Positions 12,301 to 25,900 of a stretch of 64,000 nucleotides of DNA are shown here, piece by piece. Each line of letters begins with the position of its first letter. Positions within the stretch are counted from its first letter, which is position 1. Below the pieces are notes generated by a model. It had not been told where the DNA came from, searched no databases, and saw only the letters and a program-made list of their open reading frames with translations. The stretch covers positions 1,079,002 through 1,143,001 of the forward strand of contig NC_087393.1 in the NCBI RefSeq assembly GCF_963675165.1, written 5' to 3'. Origin of the DNA: Halichondria panicea (taxonomy: Eukaryota > Porifera > Demospongiae > Suberitida > Halichondriidae). The position numbers and the translations under genes are program-made.

Positions 12301-13290
12301 GGTATTGCCTGAGGGGCTCACAGCAGCTGCTGAGATTGTTAAATTGTCAGCACTTTGGAAAGCACTAAAAAGATAACCAGCAAAGGTTTGAGAGGATGCT
12401 GCAGGGAGAACAAATTATAAATATGCTTACTTGACCAAACAAGGAATATAGTCAGATGAGGTACGACACTTTTTTTCCATTGTGATGATGTTTGCTTAGC
12501 TGGCAGTTTATCACAACCATGCCACGACAAACTCTAGGCTTGTAGAACGCTTGTAACCGACTGTTTAGCCAATGTCAAAAAGATTGGAATGCAATTAGAA
12601 GAAAGATCACGAGATACGTGTCGTACCACCTCTGAGGGCTAGTGGTGGAAACAATATTCCCACAAGAGATTGTTGGCTTAAAATATTTATCATGCATGCA
12701 CCCAATAAACCGTTTAAGCTGGGATAACACTTAGCAACACATGACCCTCCCACTGCACTAGATTACCCTCCCACTGCACTGGACAAATGTACTGACAAGA
12801 CCACACATAAAATGCCTAGTGACTATTATTATGAATAGCAATGAGGTAGTTACCACAAATACCACAATAGCTATAGTAAACACACTTTTGAAGTGAATAT
12901 AGTTAACCACTCAAATAAAGTATATTGGAGATAGATTAACATGTATATAAAGCGCTGGAACTCCGTACACACTCTTGCTAAGCATGCACGACAAACGGTA
13001 GACTTTGTCAATGTTTCTGAACCAATGTCTACATAATATATTACATGTATAAGCTTACGTATGTCACACCGATTACAATGTAGGCATTCATAGATATACT
13101 CAATTGAAGCTGTATCCAATGAATGTATTGATATGGAATACCTAGCTTTATAGTCCAGTACGTGTATGTGCTATGTGTGAATAAGCAGGCTGTACATATG
13201 CGGTAGTCAAACATTAATTGCTAACACACCTTCACAACCAGCTCCTGTACATAGTACACACAGTAGAGTCAGTCTAGGCAACCAGTTCAT
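9334..13290 (-). CDS. Type I membrane glycoprotein, family A copy M2 (intact)
   Basis: Exon 1 (13230-13290) encodes the signal peptide MNWLPRLTLLCVLCTGAGCE. Exon 2 (11015-12398) encodes the ectodomain and TM segment (GGTIVGIIFGTLLFGIGIVV) with a basic stop-transfer YRQRRKKQRK. Exon 3 (9334-10174) encodes a tail of 279 residues (ITANPQQAST...). Lengths 61, 1384 and 841 sum to 762 codons, so 761 residues. Splice phases agree. The ectodomain has the family pattern (SQTCGDRNGRC, PGITCSLTTF, QCFDNGTHQVV, PYVGDCVEI, NHQLIDNRFIL). Intron 2 is unusually long (840 bp) and holds two hairpin sequences. The tail is Pro/Ser/Thr-rich, with TEPTPGPPTVTEPTGPQPQ and no recognised signalling domain. Closest relative is M3, which shares the long intron. 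Confidence 0.82.
10657..10697. repeat. Short hairpin in M2 intron 2
   Basis: GTCATTGACAGTGTG and its reverse complement surround a loop of about 11 bases. An identical hairpin is in the M3 intron at about 15719-15759. Confidence 0.7.
10770..10912. repeat. Long imperfect foldback (MITE-like) in M2 intron 2
   Basis: The two arms, each about 60 bases (attagtatggctactcgtgc ... and its near reverse complement ending gccatactattaat), form an almost continuous foldback. The same structure is in M3 at about 15831-15973, so it predates the M2/M3 duplication. Confidence 0.6.
12453..12634. mobile_element. MITE-like inverted-repeat element in M2 intron 1
   Basis: CAGATGAGGTACGACAC at the left is repeated inverted at the right (gtgtcgtaccacctctg), 15 of 17 positions matching. 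Equivalent elements occupy intron 1 of M3 (17505-17687), M5 (25917-26127) and M6 (32419-32601), with a worn version in M4. They were therefore present before the array expanded. A solo relative is at 46634-46751. Confidence 0.55.
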
Positions 13291-13620
13291 CCTCCGTACA
13301 ATATAATTGTATAGCATCTAGCCTAGCTGTACTATTGACAGACTCGCCACTTAATAAAATATTGACACTGAATGGTATTGGTCATTGCTGTAAAAAATTA
13401 ATTTGCACACTTACAAAATTGGACAGCAATGGTAAACGATCAGTAATGGGATCTTTAAGTATACCGATAAGATTAATTATTGTTTGGTGTACACCTCACT
13501 GGTGAAGGGGGGGGGGGTGCCGCACAAGGAGAATGACTTGTGGTTGAATAAAAAGTTTGACTAATGGTTTTTACCTGAATAAAAATGGAAAATTAAAAAG
13601 CTACGAGTCGCTACGAGTCC
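13291..13620. other. Array spacer type (repeated between copies)
   Basis: Region between the M2 start codon and the M3 tail stop. It includes a G run (13507-13516) and a block cacaaggagaatgacttg. The same spacer recurs at 18352-18673, 22676-22999, 28770-29238 and 33259-33656. The spacer must contain both the promoter of one copy and the 3' end of the next; no clear TATA or terminator was identified. Confidence 0.6.
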
Positions 13621-16600
13621 CTATAAATCTTCATCACTATGATTGTTAGCATCGTGTTCATCTTTTTCTTCTTTCGGCTGATCGATATCCATGACACAAT
13701 CGAGTTTGGGCATTTCTGGTTGACACTCCACTTCACCAGAGAGACTCTGTATAGTGTCGTCACTGTTTAGTTCACTACTTGGTGGGTCTGGAGCAAAAAC
13801 AAATGGCTCTGCAGAATCATCAATAGTGGTAAGTTCCTCAGTAGTGGTATGTTCAGGCCTTTCTTCGGTCTGAGGTGGTGGTGTTTTGTATTCATCCACT
13901 TTCCTGTCTCTCTTTTGTAAGGTGGCTGCGTGTTCGTCGGAGTGACTGTTATTGGATGGAATTAGGTTCGCATGGCCTGTCACAGTTGAGCGATTAATTT
14001 CTGGTCCATTGTCCGCCTCATCACTCTTTTCAGAAACAGCGAGTGAGGACTGAGAAGCATGATGATGAGGATCGGCATTACAACGTATTTCTTGAACGCT
14101 TCTTTCAGTTTGAACATTACGAACTTTTTCACTCCAGTTTTTAGTTGGTAGCAGTGTGTCTGACTTCAGAATAGTAGCTTTATTCTCTTCTCTGTCTTGT
14201 ACAGCAACAGCGTCCATTAAATGTTCAGCTGGCTCTGTTGGAGGAGATGGAGTAGATGTTAGATTGACATTTGTGTGAGTCTGAGGTTCCTCTGAGGGGA
14301 CTTCAGATGGTGTTAACTTGTCTGTTGGTTGAACAGCTTCCGTGTCTCTACAGCTCACATCTTCTTGAGATTCTCGACTTGCCGAGTCTGATTGTGTGAT
14401 CGTATCGCTATCAGGAGGTGAGGTTGGAGAAACATCGAAGTTTGTATATGGCGGACAACGGGACGCAAAGACAGGTGGTGGTACATTCGGAGAGGGTAGG
14501 CTATCAGGTGAGGGTGGTGGGTTAGTTAGTGCGTGTTCGTTAGAGTGAATGTTATCTATTGCACCTTGAAGCTGATCGAAATGAAAACCTGCTACATGTA
14601 GATCAAGTTTTGGGATTCCGTTGGGGATAAACGTATTGGGAGTAGCCCCTAACTGTGGTTGTGGTCCAGTAGGCTCGGTCACAGTGGGGGGTCCGGGTGT
14701 TGGTTCTGTGGGTGGTGGTGTATCGATGGAAGGTTCTGTGTACAATTCTTCAGTGGGCTCTGGCAGGAATATTCTGTTCTACTGTAGTGGGCGGTTTTAA
14801 CTGATGTTCAATGAGTGGAGTTGACGCTTGTTGAGGATTTGCAGTGATCCTGCAGGGACAGGAGGATATATTATTATTGATTAAGCTATACAATTCTTAG
14901 GACAAAATTAATACAAGCTACTCAGACATGTTAGTATAGCATGAGACCGAGTGTTGTTTGATGAAAAAGGAATTTCATGCTATAATTATTATGTGTAACA
15001 ACGACCTTTACCAAAAACATGCCTCAAGCCCGTGACCATGCAATAAAAATAATAACTATATGTATAACACGAAAGGGACTGTATGACTTTATTACAACCT
15101 TGAAAATGTGATCATAATTATAAATAACTATATTATACAGCTTGCAGGGGCGTAGGGAGGGGGAGGGCTTTGGGGGCTGGAGCCCCCCCTTTCTCTGCAA
15201 AAACTACACTAAGAGCCCCACCTTCTCTGATGAGTCTTCAGCCTGGGAATTACTGGTATAGATTAGTGGCAGACAAACAGCATGTCCAAGAGCTAGCTAT
15301 ACTATACTAGTAACTTTGATTTTTTAGTGCAACAGAACTAAGCTAGCTAGCTAGGGCTAGCTAGCTAGCTTTAGCAGTATTATTAATTGAAGCAAGGTGT
15401 GGCTATTTCTTGCACATGCGCAATGAGTCATTAATTAGGGGGTGTGGCTCCTGGTCACCGGAATTTTCGGCGCTCCGCGCCAAGTAGTTTCTGGCGCGAA
15501 CAGCTCAGCCCCCCCTTCCTCAAATTCCTGCCTACGCCCCTGGCTTGGCCATAATAATATATAAGTACCAATACGCAAACAAACCAATACACAAACATGT
15601 CACACTAAAAATTAGGCCACATACAGTACAAGTTATTGTAGGCTATATAATCGTATGATGTGCTATTAGTGACTGGAGAGTAATCCCGTATCACATCCGG
15701 TCCAGTAATCGCACGTCGTCATTGACAGTGTGCAATTACCTGTCACACTGTCAATGACAACGTACTGTTCGAATAACGGCCGCGGTCAAAAATATTAATA
15801 AAAACTGCAGACGGAACTTCATCATGCACGATTAGTATGGCTACTTGTGCAATAAGGGATTAATAGCACTCATAACAAGTACTGGCAAGGCTACGCTCGT
15901 GCAATTAGTATCCTTGCCATTGCTTGTTACTCGTGCTATTAATCCAATATTGCACTTTTAGCCATACTATTAATTATACACAGGCATGTAATAATCATGT
16001 ATACAGTGTACACCATGCTGCACATAATTATAGCAATACACAGACATTTACAGAACTAACTTACGGAAACTTTCTTTCCTTTTTTCTTCCTTGCCTGTAC
16101 CCCAGTATGGCCACAACAACGATTCCAATTCCAAACAAAAGTGTTCCAAAAACAATTCCTACAATAATACCACCTGAAAGAGTTTGAATAGCACTGCTTT
16201 CAGTTTTAGCTTCTGTGAAGTCAGTTGTGTCCGTAGAAACAGTAACGGTAGTGGAGGGTGGTTGAGTTGGTTGATCGATGAAGCAGGAAAACTCAGAATT
16301 TGGAAAGAAAGCCGACAACTCAAAGGACACATTGCTGACATGAATTGGAGTGGATGGATCAGGGCAAGACAGGTCCAATAGAGCGGAGGAGGTGGAGTTA
16401 CTGTACAGTATGAATCGATTATCAATCACTTGATGATTCACTTGAGCGTCTGTGGCTAGAATAGTGGTAAGGTTTCCCAGTACATTGGTAAGCACAGCGA
16501 AGCCATTAGTAGACGATCCAACAAAGAAAAGTAGTCTTCTTATTTCCACACAGTCACCCACATAAGGTACAGATGAATCCAAAGGGAAGGGAATCACATA

Positions 16601-18351
16601 ATCCACTGATGAATTTATGATCAAATTATCACTAACTTCAAGATATGTGTCCCTGCTTCCAGAACAGTAGAATCTAGTTCTTGTCACTACAGGTTAATTC
16701 ACTTCTTCGACAGAAATCTACTTCAACAGTTATGTTATTATTACAGTAGGCCAATAAAGAGCTGTCTTCAAATATCACTACTTGGTGGGTTCCATTATCA
16801 AAGCATTGTTCAATGGCAGGATCACTCACACTTATATCTTGGTCGTTGATTGAAGAGTCACTGATGTCAACTCTGAGATAGTAGAAAAATGCATTTCCAA
16901 ACCAGTAGACATTGGTGAACCCAGTACAAGAAGAGAGAAAACCTCGAGAAATGTAAAAATCATAATTAGTACTTCCTGGAGCAATATAGAGATCAAATCT
17001 TGCGAGTTTCAGTTGATCAAAGTTCAACACCGTCCTATACACATCCAACAATACTACACCATCATTGTTCGTGAATTCATAGCATAAACCATACAAAAAT
17101 ATGTCATCTTGAACGAACGTTGTAAGTGAACAAGTTATGCCAGGCAAGAAGAAAAATGCTGGTCGATAAATATCAGTCCACTGTTCAGTCTGTCAAATAA
17201 AGCAACAACAGTTCCATTTCCAACAGCCACTAAAACGGCAACTCTAGTACTTCCATCAATAGTAAAAACACTGACATCACAACGCCCATTTCGATCCCCA
17301 CATGTCTGAGATGGTAGCTGTACACTTGGGAACACGACATCAGTGTAGGTGGTGGTATTGCCTGAGGGGCTCACAGCAGCTGCTGAGATTGTTAAATTGT
17401 CAGCACTTTGGAAAGCACTAAAAAGATAACCAGCTAAGGTTTGAGAGGATGCTGCAGGGAGAACAAATTATAAAATGCTTACTTGACCAAACAAGGAATA
17501 TAGTCAGATGAGGAACGACACTTTTTTTTCCATTGTGATGATGTTTGCTTAGCTGGCAGTTTATTGCAACCATGCCACGACAAACTCTAGGCTTGTAGAA
17601 CGCTTGTAACCGACTGTTTAGCCAATGTCAAAAAGATTGGAATGCAATTCGAAGAAAGATCACGAGATACGTGTCGTACCACCTCTGAGGGCTAGTGGTG
17701 GAAACAATATTCCCACAAGAGATTGTTGGCTTAAATTATTTATCATGCATGCACCCAATAAACCGTTTAAGCTGGGACAACACTTAGCAACACATGACAC
17801 TCCCACTGCACTAGATTACCCTCCCACTGCACTCTACAAATGTACTGACAAGACCACACATAAAATGCCTAGTGACTATTATTATGAATAGCAATGAGGT
17901 ATAGTTACCACAAATACCACAATAGCTATAGTAAACACACCTTTGAAGTGAATATAGTTAACCACTCAAATAAAGTATATTGGAGATAGATTAACAGCCA
18001 TATATATGTATATAAAGCGCTGGAACTCCGTACACACTCTTGCTAAGCATGCACGACAAACGGTAGACTTTGTCAATGTTTATGAACCAACGTCTACATA
18101 ATATATTACATGTATAAGCTTACGTATGTCACACCGATTACAATGTAGGCATTCATAGATATACTCAATTGAAGCTGTATTGAATGTATTGATATGGAAT
18201 ACCTAGCTTTATAGTCCAGTACGTGTATGTGCTATGTGTGAATACTAAGCAGGCTGTACATATGTAGTCAAACATTAATTGCTAACACACCTTCACAACC
18301 AGCTCCTGTACATAGTACACACAGTAGAGTCAGTCTAGGCAACCAGTTCAT
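13621..18351 (-). pseudogene. Family A copy M3, frameshifted
   Basis: Same layout as M2: exon 1 18291-18351 (signal peptide intact), exon 2 16065-17451, tail exon 13621-14849. Compared with M2, exon 2 has a 1-base loss in the A run near 17150 and a 4-base gain near 16692 (taat before ttcacttc). The tail exon lacks 5 bases near 14757, giving a TGA at 14750-14752 after only about 33 tail residues. Downstream of that stop the frame is still open for 374 codons. That part is itself a fusion: it starts like the M2 tail (EPTGPQPQLGATPNTF) and switches to the M4/M7 tail type (LTNPPPSPDS) near 14540. Intron 2 carries a hAT-like insertion that M2 lacks. Sequencing error could explain single indels, but three in one copy favours a decaying gene. 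Confidence 0.75.
15145..15542. mobile_element. hAT-like non-autonomous element in M3 intron 2
   Basis: Terminal inverted repeats CAGGGGCGTAGGGAGG / CAGGGGCGTAGGCAGG (15 of 16 identical) are flanked by a 5-bp target duplication GCTTG (15140-15144 and 15543-15547). The uninterrupted site acagcttggcc is present in the M2 intron at about 10480. Length 398 bp, no coding capacity. Confidence 0.85.
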
Positions 18352-18673
18352 CCTCCGTACAATATAATTGTATAGCATCTAGCCTAGCTGTACTATACTA
18401 TTGACATCCTCCTCTTCAGACTTGCCACTTAAATATTGACACTGAACGGTATTGGTCATTGCTGTAAAAAATTAATTTGCACACTTGGACAGCAATGGTA
18501 AACGATCAGTAATGGGATCTTTAAGTATACCGATAAGATTAATTATTGTTTGGTGTACGCCTCACTGGTGAATTCGAATGGGGGGGGGGTGCCGCACAAG
18601 GAGAATGACTTGTGGTTGAATAAAAAAGTTTGACTAATGGTATAAAAATGGAAAATTAAAAAGTTACGAGTCA
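18352..18673. other. Array spacer between M3 and M4
   Basis: Copy of the conserved spacer with a G run (18580-18589) and the cacaaggagaatgacttg block. No gene seen. Confidence 0.55.
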
Positions 18674-21600
18674 CTACGAGTCCGTATAAATCTTCATCTC
18701 ATCACTATGACACTCCACTTCACCAGAGAGACGCTGTATAGCGTCGTCACTGTTTGGTTTGCTACTTGGTGGGTCTGGAGCAAAAACAAATGGCTCTGCA
18801 GAATCATCAATAGTGGTAAGTTCCTCAGTGGTGGTATGTTCAGGCCTTTCTTTGGGTATTTTGTATTCATCCACTTTCTTGTCTCTCCTTTGTAAAGTGG
18901 CTGCGTGTTCGTCAGAGTGAATGTTATTGGATAGAATTAGGTTCGCATGGCCTGTCACAGTTGAGCGATTAATTTCTGGTCCATTGTCCGCCTCATCACT
19001 CTTTTCAGAAACAGCGAGTGAGGACTGAGAAGCATGATGATGAGGATCGGCATTACAACGTATTTCTTGAACGCTTCTTTCGATTTTAACATTACGAATT
19101 TTTTCACTCCAGTTTTTAGTTGGTAGCAGTGTGTCTGACTTCAGAATAGTAGCTTTATTCTCTTCTCTGTCTTGTACAGCAACAGCGTCCATTAAATGTT
19201 CAGCGGGCTCTGTTGTTGAAGTAGATGTTAGATTGACATTTGTGTGAGTCTGAGGTTCCTCTGAGGGGATTGCTGGCACTTCATATGGTGTTAACTTGTC
19301 TGTTAGTTGAACAGCTTCCGTGTCTCTACAGCTCATATCTTCTTGAGATTCTCGACTTGCCGAGTCTGATTGTGTGATCGTATCGCTATCAGGAGGTGAG
19401 GTTGAAGAAACATCGACGCTTGTATATGGCGGACAACGGGACGCAAAGACAGGTGGCGGTACATTCGGAGGGGGTGGGCTATCAGGTGAGGGTGGTGGGT
19501 TAGTTAACAGTGTTGGCAGTTGAGATTGTGCTAGTGATCCTTGATGATCTGAAATGATTACAGATTGGCGGTTGTGTGGAGAAGGTAGTACTCTGATAAG
19601 TAGCTCTTCTTCGTGATGTAAGGGGCCGTATTCTGAACGTGTAAATGTATCTTCATAGGTAAACTCTTCTATCGGCGAGTCAATACTACAACTGCATGAG
19701 TTTGAGAAGATTTATGGATGTCAATACATACGTATAATAAAGCCTAAAAATACGAATAAACAGTTCACTACCAATATTACTTACACAGACATTTCAACAT
19801 TAGATGGATAAGAAAATTTTCGGCGCATTTTTGTGCGTTTCACAATCAATCTCAAGCAAACTCCGACACATACAAGCAACAACATCAGTAAAATAAAACT
19901 TCCAACGGCAATCCAAACCACCGCTCCAGTAGTGAGACCAGTGGAGTTACCAGTCGGCGGCAAACTAGTCGTTGAAGTGATAGTATCATTGTGGGTAGTC
20001 ATTGTCCCAGGGGGTTCAGATCTATTTGTAATTCCTGTTGGTTCTTGGGTACTTCCATCATTGGTAGTAGGTGGTGGTTTGACTGTGGTTACCATGGGAA
20101 CATTAGTCGTTACCCTGGGAACGGGAGCGGCAGTGGTGGGTGGTTGAGTTGGTTGATCAGTGAATGAAAACTCAGAATTTGGAAAAAAAGCCAACAACTC
20201 AAAGGACACATTGCTGACATAAATTGGGGCGGACGGTTCCGAACAAGACAGGTCCAATAGAGCGGAGGAAGTGGAGTTACTGTACAGTATGAATCGATTA
20301 TCGATCACTTGATGATTGACTTGAGCGTCTGTGGCTAGAATAGTGGTAAGGTTTCCCAGTACATTGGTAAGCACAGTGAAGCCATTAGTAGACGATCCAA
20401 CAAAGAAAAGTAGTCCTCTTATTTCCACACAGTCACCCACATACGGTACAGATGAATCCAAAGGGAAGGGAATCGCATAATCCACTGATGAATTTACGGT
20501 CAAATTATCACTAACTTCAAGATATGTGCCCCTGCTTCCAGAACAGTAGAATCTAGTTCTTGTCACAACAGGTTCACTTCTTTGACAGAAATCTACTTCA
20601 ACAGTTATGTTATTATTGCAGTAGGCCAATAAAGAGCTGTCTTCAAATATCACTACTTGGTGGGTTCCATTATCAAAGCATTGTTCAATGGCAGGATCAC
20701 TCAAACTAATATTTTGGCTGTTGATTGAAGAGTCACTGATGTCAACTCTGAGATCGTATAAAAATGCATTTCCAAACCAGTAAACATTGGTGAACCCAGT
20801 ACAAGAAGAGAGAAAACCTCGAGAAATGTAAAAATTAGTACTTCTTGGAGCATGGAGATCAAATGTAGAGAGCTCCAATTGATCAAAATTCAACACACTC
20901 CTATACACATCCAACAATACTACACCATCAGTGCTCGTGAATTCATAGCATAAACCATACAAAAATATGTCGTCTTGAACAAACGTTGTAAGTGAACAAG
21001 TTATGCCAGGCAAGAAGAAAAAATGCTGGTCGATAAATATCAGTCCATTGTTCAGTCTGTCAAATGAAGCAACAACAGTTCCATTTCCAACAGCCACTAA
21101 AACGGCAACTCTAGTACTTCCATCAATAGTAAAAACACTGACATCACAACGCCCATTTCGATCCCCACATGTCTGAGATGGTAGCTGTACACTTGGGAAC
21201 ACGACATCAGTGTAGGTGGTGGTATTGCCTGAGGGGCTCACAGCAGCTGCTGAGATTGTTAAATTGTCGGCACTTTGGAAAGCACTAAAAAGATAACCAG
21301 CAAAGGCTGGAGAGGATGCTGCAGGGAGAACAAATTATAAAATATGCTGTTTTCATTTACTTGACCACACAACTATAGTCAGATGAGGTATAACACTTTT
21401 TTACATTGTGATGACGTTTTTGCTTAGCTGGCAATTTATCGCAAAACCATGCAACGACAAACTCTATAGGCTTGTAGAACGCTTGTAACTGCTAGCTTTG
21501 TACATTGCTCGAGGTATCTATGGCTAGTTATAGTGTTTCTCCAGCTGGGGTCCTTGTTAGAACTCGTTCAGATATTTATGAAGGGTGCAGTGCTGCTCTC

Positions 21601-22675
21601 ATCTCAAGACTATATCTTGTAACTGAAAGGGTTCACTGGAGTGGAAACAGTTCGATCTCTATACTATGAAAAGCCTTAGTCATAGAATAACAATTATTAT
21701 GGAAAACACACTACATTGAAAAAACCAATGTCAAAAAGATTGGAAAGAGAGATCACGAGATGCATGTCGTACCTCCTCTAGGACTAGCGGAAACAGTTAA
21801 AACTAATATCACGCATGCACCCAATAAACCCTTTAAGATGCACAGGGATAGCCATTGCAATTGGATAACCATTGGCAACATTACCCTCCCACTGCACTAG
21901 ACAAACGCACAGACAATGACCACACATAAATGCCTAAGGTACAACACAAATGGAAATGAGTTTGACCTTCATAAAGTTGTCATATCAAAGTTTCATATAC
22001 CATTGGATTCCTTGTTAAAAAGCGCTTGTATCTATATGCTGTAGAGCTGATAAGCTCCAACCAGCTAAAAGTTAGCATTTTCCGTAAGAAGTCCCTGGCT
22101 TATTTGTCTACCACATAAAGCATAAATGAAGCCATGACTACATAACTTCCGGAGCCCGAAGTCAACGCAAATTAAATAGACTTTAGATAACTATTTATAT
22201 TGTGAGGTAGTTCCACAAATACCATACAATACCACACAGCTAGTAAACACACCTTGAAGTACTTCAGTTAACCACTCACATAAAGAGTTATAGTCTACTG
22301 GGAATAAACTGCCATATGTTAACTAAAAAGCGTTGGACTCCATACTAACACACTTGCTAAGTATTCACGACAAACTTTTAATGTTTCTGAACTAACGTCA
22401 ACATAGATATGTACGTATGTTACACACCGATTAAACAATGTAGGCATGCTGCATGCCATGCATAGATTTACCCAAGGCTAGTCTATTGAAGCTGTATCTA
22501 TTGATATGGAATTGCTAGCTTTATACCCTTGTATCAGTGTATCTATGTGTGAATAAACTACATGCACATGATCATCTATAGTCAGTTTTACAAAACATGC
22601 CAACACACCTTCACAACCAGCTCCTATACATAGAACACACACTGACAGTAGAGTCAGTCTAGGCAACCAGTTCAT
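18674..22675 (-). CDS. Type I membrane glycoprotein, family A copy M4 (intact)
   Basis: Exon 1 (22609-22675) encodes a signal peptide (MNWLPRLTLLSVCVLCIGAG). Exon 2 (19785-21318) encodes the ectodomain, a Thr/Pro-rich stalk of about 90 residues and a TM helix (GAVVWIAVGSFILLMLLLVC). Exon 3 (18674-19691) encodes the cytoplasmic tail. Lengths 67, 1534 and 1018 give 873 codons, 872 residues, with matching phases. The tail is Pro-rich (NPPPSPDSPPPPNVPPP, SRESQED, EERPEH-like region) and contains RSEYGPL, which fits the ITIM pattern S-x-Y-x-x-L. M5 and M7 have His instead of that Tyr. The last residues (ECHSDEMKIYTDS) differ from other copies because of a deletion that replaces the common MPKLDYVVEIDQPKE ending. 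Introns: 1290 bp and 93 bp. Confidence 0.8.
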
Positions 22676-22999
22676 CTTCTGTACTATAAAATTATAGATC
22701 TAGCTGACTATTGTATGGTCATTGTGGATGAATTCGAATGAATTTGCACACACATTTTAGGTCAAAGCACGATGCCAAATTACATTAATGCATTATTGAA
22801 CTAAACAAGGACAGACTCAATAATGACTGTCTGTTGTTGGTACGCTGATAACATTGACATTATTATGGTGTACGCCTCACTGGTGAAGGGGGGGGGGGTG
22901 CCGCATAAAGAGAATGACTTGTGGTTAAATAAAAAGTTGACTAATCTAACGGTTTTTACCTGAATAAAAAAATTAAAAACTACGAGTCGCTACGAGTCC
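22676..22999. other. Array spacer between M4 and M5
   Basis: Conserved spacer with a G run (22888-22898). No gene seen. Confidence 0.5.
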
Positions 23000-25900
23000 C
23001 TATAAATCTTCATCACTAGATTCACTATGATTGTTATCATCGTGTTCATCTTCTTTAGGCTGATCGATTTCCACGACATAATCGAGTTTAGGCATTTCTG
23101 GTCGGCGTTCTACTTCACCAGAGAGGCGCTGTATAGCGTCGTCATCGTTTGGTTCGCTACTTGGTGCATGGGTCTGGAGAAAAAACAGATGGCTCTGCAG
23201 AATCATCAATAGAGGTACGTTCCTCAGTGGTAGTAAGTTCCTCAGTATAGTGGTACGTTCAGGCCTTTCTTCGGTCTGAGGTGGTGGTGTGTGTTGGTTA
23301 GATGTGACACTCTTCATCTTCTCAGCTTTGTATTCATCCACTTTCCTGTCTCTCTTTTGTAAGGTGGATGCGTGTTCGTCAGAGTGAATGTTATTGGGTG
23401 GAATTAGGTTCGCATGGCCTGTCACAGTTGAGTGATTAATTTCTGGTCCATTGTTTGGAGTTTCTTCGGATGCTTGAACAGGAACAAAGATGTCCGCTCC
23501 ATCACTCTCTTCAGAAATAGTGGGTGAGGACTGAGAAGCATGATGAGGAGGATCGGCATTACAAGGTATTTCTTGAACGCTTTTTTCAGTTTCAACATTA
23601 CGAACTTCTTTACTCCAGTTTGTGGTTGGTAGCGGTGTGTCTGACGTCAAAATAGTAGCTTTATTCTCTTCTCTGTCTTGTACATGTACAGCAACAGCAT
23701 CCATTAAATGTTCAGCTGCCTCTGTTGTAGGGGATGGAGTAGATGTTAGATTGACATTTGTGTACTGAGTCTGAGGTTCCTCTAAGGGGATCGCTGGCAC
23801 TTCAGATGGCGTTAACTTGTCTGCTGGTTGAACAGCTTCCGTGTCTCTATATACAGCTTGCATCTTTTTGAGATTCTTGACTTGCCAAGTCTGATTGTGT
23901 GGTCGTATCGCTATCAGGAGGTGAGGTTGAAATTGGAACATCGACGCTTGTATGTGGCGGACTACGAGATGCAAAGATAGGTGGTGGTACATTCGGAGGG
24001 GATTCGCTATCAGGTGAAGGTGGTGGGTTAGTTAACAGTGTCGGCAGTTGAGATTGTGCTAGTGATCCTTGATGATCTGAAGTGATTACAGATTGGTTGT
24101 GTGGAGAAGGTGGTAGGGCAGGTATCAATGGTAGCTCTTCATTGTTATGTAAGGAGCTGTGTTCTGAATGTGTACCTTTATAGGTACCATCTTCTACACG
24201 TAACCTCGGTGGGTCTGACATATTGGTAGATTGTAATAATTATAAGCGATTCAGGAAGGGGTAGATTTTCACGCCTGGATGGGAAAAAAATTATGCTGTC
24301 AATATATACATGTACGTGCAATCAAGCCTCAATGATATTATTATGTAACAATAGTGCTCATCATTACCTTACTCATTCATTTCAATCTCATAGATATTTT
24401 GCACTCTCTTTCTTTTGTGTTTCACAATCAATCCCAAGAAAACACAGACAAATAGCAACATCAGTAAAATAAAACTTCCAATGACAATCCCAGCCACCTC
24501 TCCAGTGAGAAGTATGAATGGGCTGCTGATTGTTTGTTCTGGGGTAGTAGTAATATATATTAGTTAGTTGTTGATTCTGAGATCATAGTTGCAGCACTAG
24601 TTGCAGCATTGGTTGCAGCACTAGTTGGTGGTTCTACAAAGTTGTTCATGGTACTAACAGCAGCAGTAGTTACCATGGGAACGGTAGCGGAAGTAGTGGG
24701 TGGTTGAGTTGGTTGATCAGTGAAGCATGAGAACTCAAGAGTTTGGGAAAAAAAGCCGATAACTCAAAGGAAACATTACTGACATGAATTGGAGTGGATG
24801 GATCAGGGCAAGACAGGTCCAATAGAGCGGAGGAGGTGGAGTTACTGAATCGATTATCAATCACTATGATGATTGACTTGAGCGTCTGTGGCTAGAATAG
24901 TGGTAAGGTTTCCCAGTACATTGGTAAGCACAGTGAAGCCATTAGTAGACGATCCAACAAAGAAAAGTAGTCCTCTTATTTCCACACAGTCACCCACATA
25001 AGGTACAGACAAATCCAAAGGGAAGGGAATCGCATAATCCATTAATGAATTTATGATTACATTTTCACTAACTTCAAGATATGTGTCCCTGCTTCCAGAA
25101 CAGTAGAATCTAGTTCTTGTCACAACAGGTTCACTTCTTCGACAGAAATCTACTTCAACAGTTACGTTGTTATTACAGTTGGCCAATAGAGAACTGTCTT
25201 CAAATATCACTACTTGGTGCATTCCATTATCGAAGCATTGTTCAATGGCAGGATCACTCAAACTAATATCTTGGTCGTTGATCGAGGAGTCACTGATGTC
25301 AACTCTGAGATAGTAGAAAAATGTATTTCCAAACCAGTAGAGATTGGTGAACCCAGTACAAGAAGAGAGAAAACCTCGAGAAATGTAAAAATCCAAATTA
25401 TGACTTCTTGGAGCAATATAGAGATCAAAGCTTGAGAGTTCCAGTTGATCAAAGTTCAACACCGTCCTATACACATCCAACAATACTACACCATCATTGC
25501 TCGTGAATTCATACAAAAATATGTCGTCTTGAACGAACGTTGTAAGTGAGCAAGTTATGCCAGGCAAGAAGAAAAAATGCTGGTCGATAAATATCAGTCT
25601 ATTGTTCAGTCTGTCAAATAAAGCAACAACAGTTCCATTTCCAACAGCCACTAAAACGGCAACTCTATACTTCCATCAATAGTAAAAACACTGACATCAC
25701 AACGCCCATTTCGATCCCCACATGTCTGAGATGGAAGCTGTACACTTGGGAACACGACATCAGTGTAGGTGGTGGTATTGCCTGAGGGGCTCACAGCAGC
25801 TGCTGAGATTGTTAAATTGTCAGCACTTTGGAAAGCACTAAAAAGATAACCTGGAGAGGATGCTGCAGGGAGAACAAATTATAAATATGCTTACTTGACC

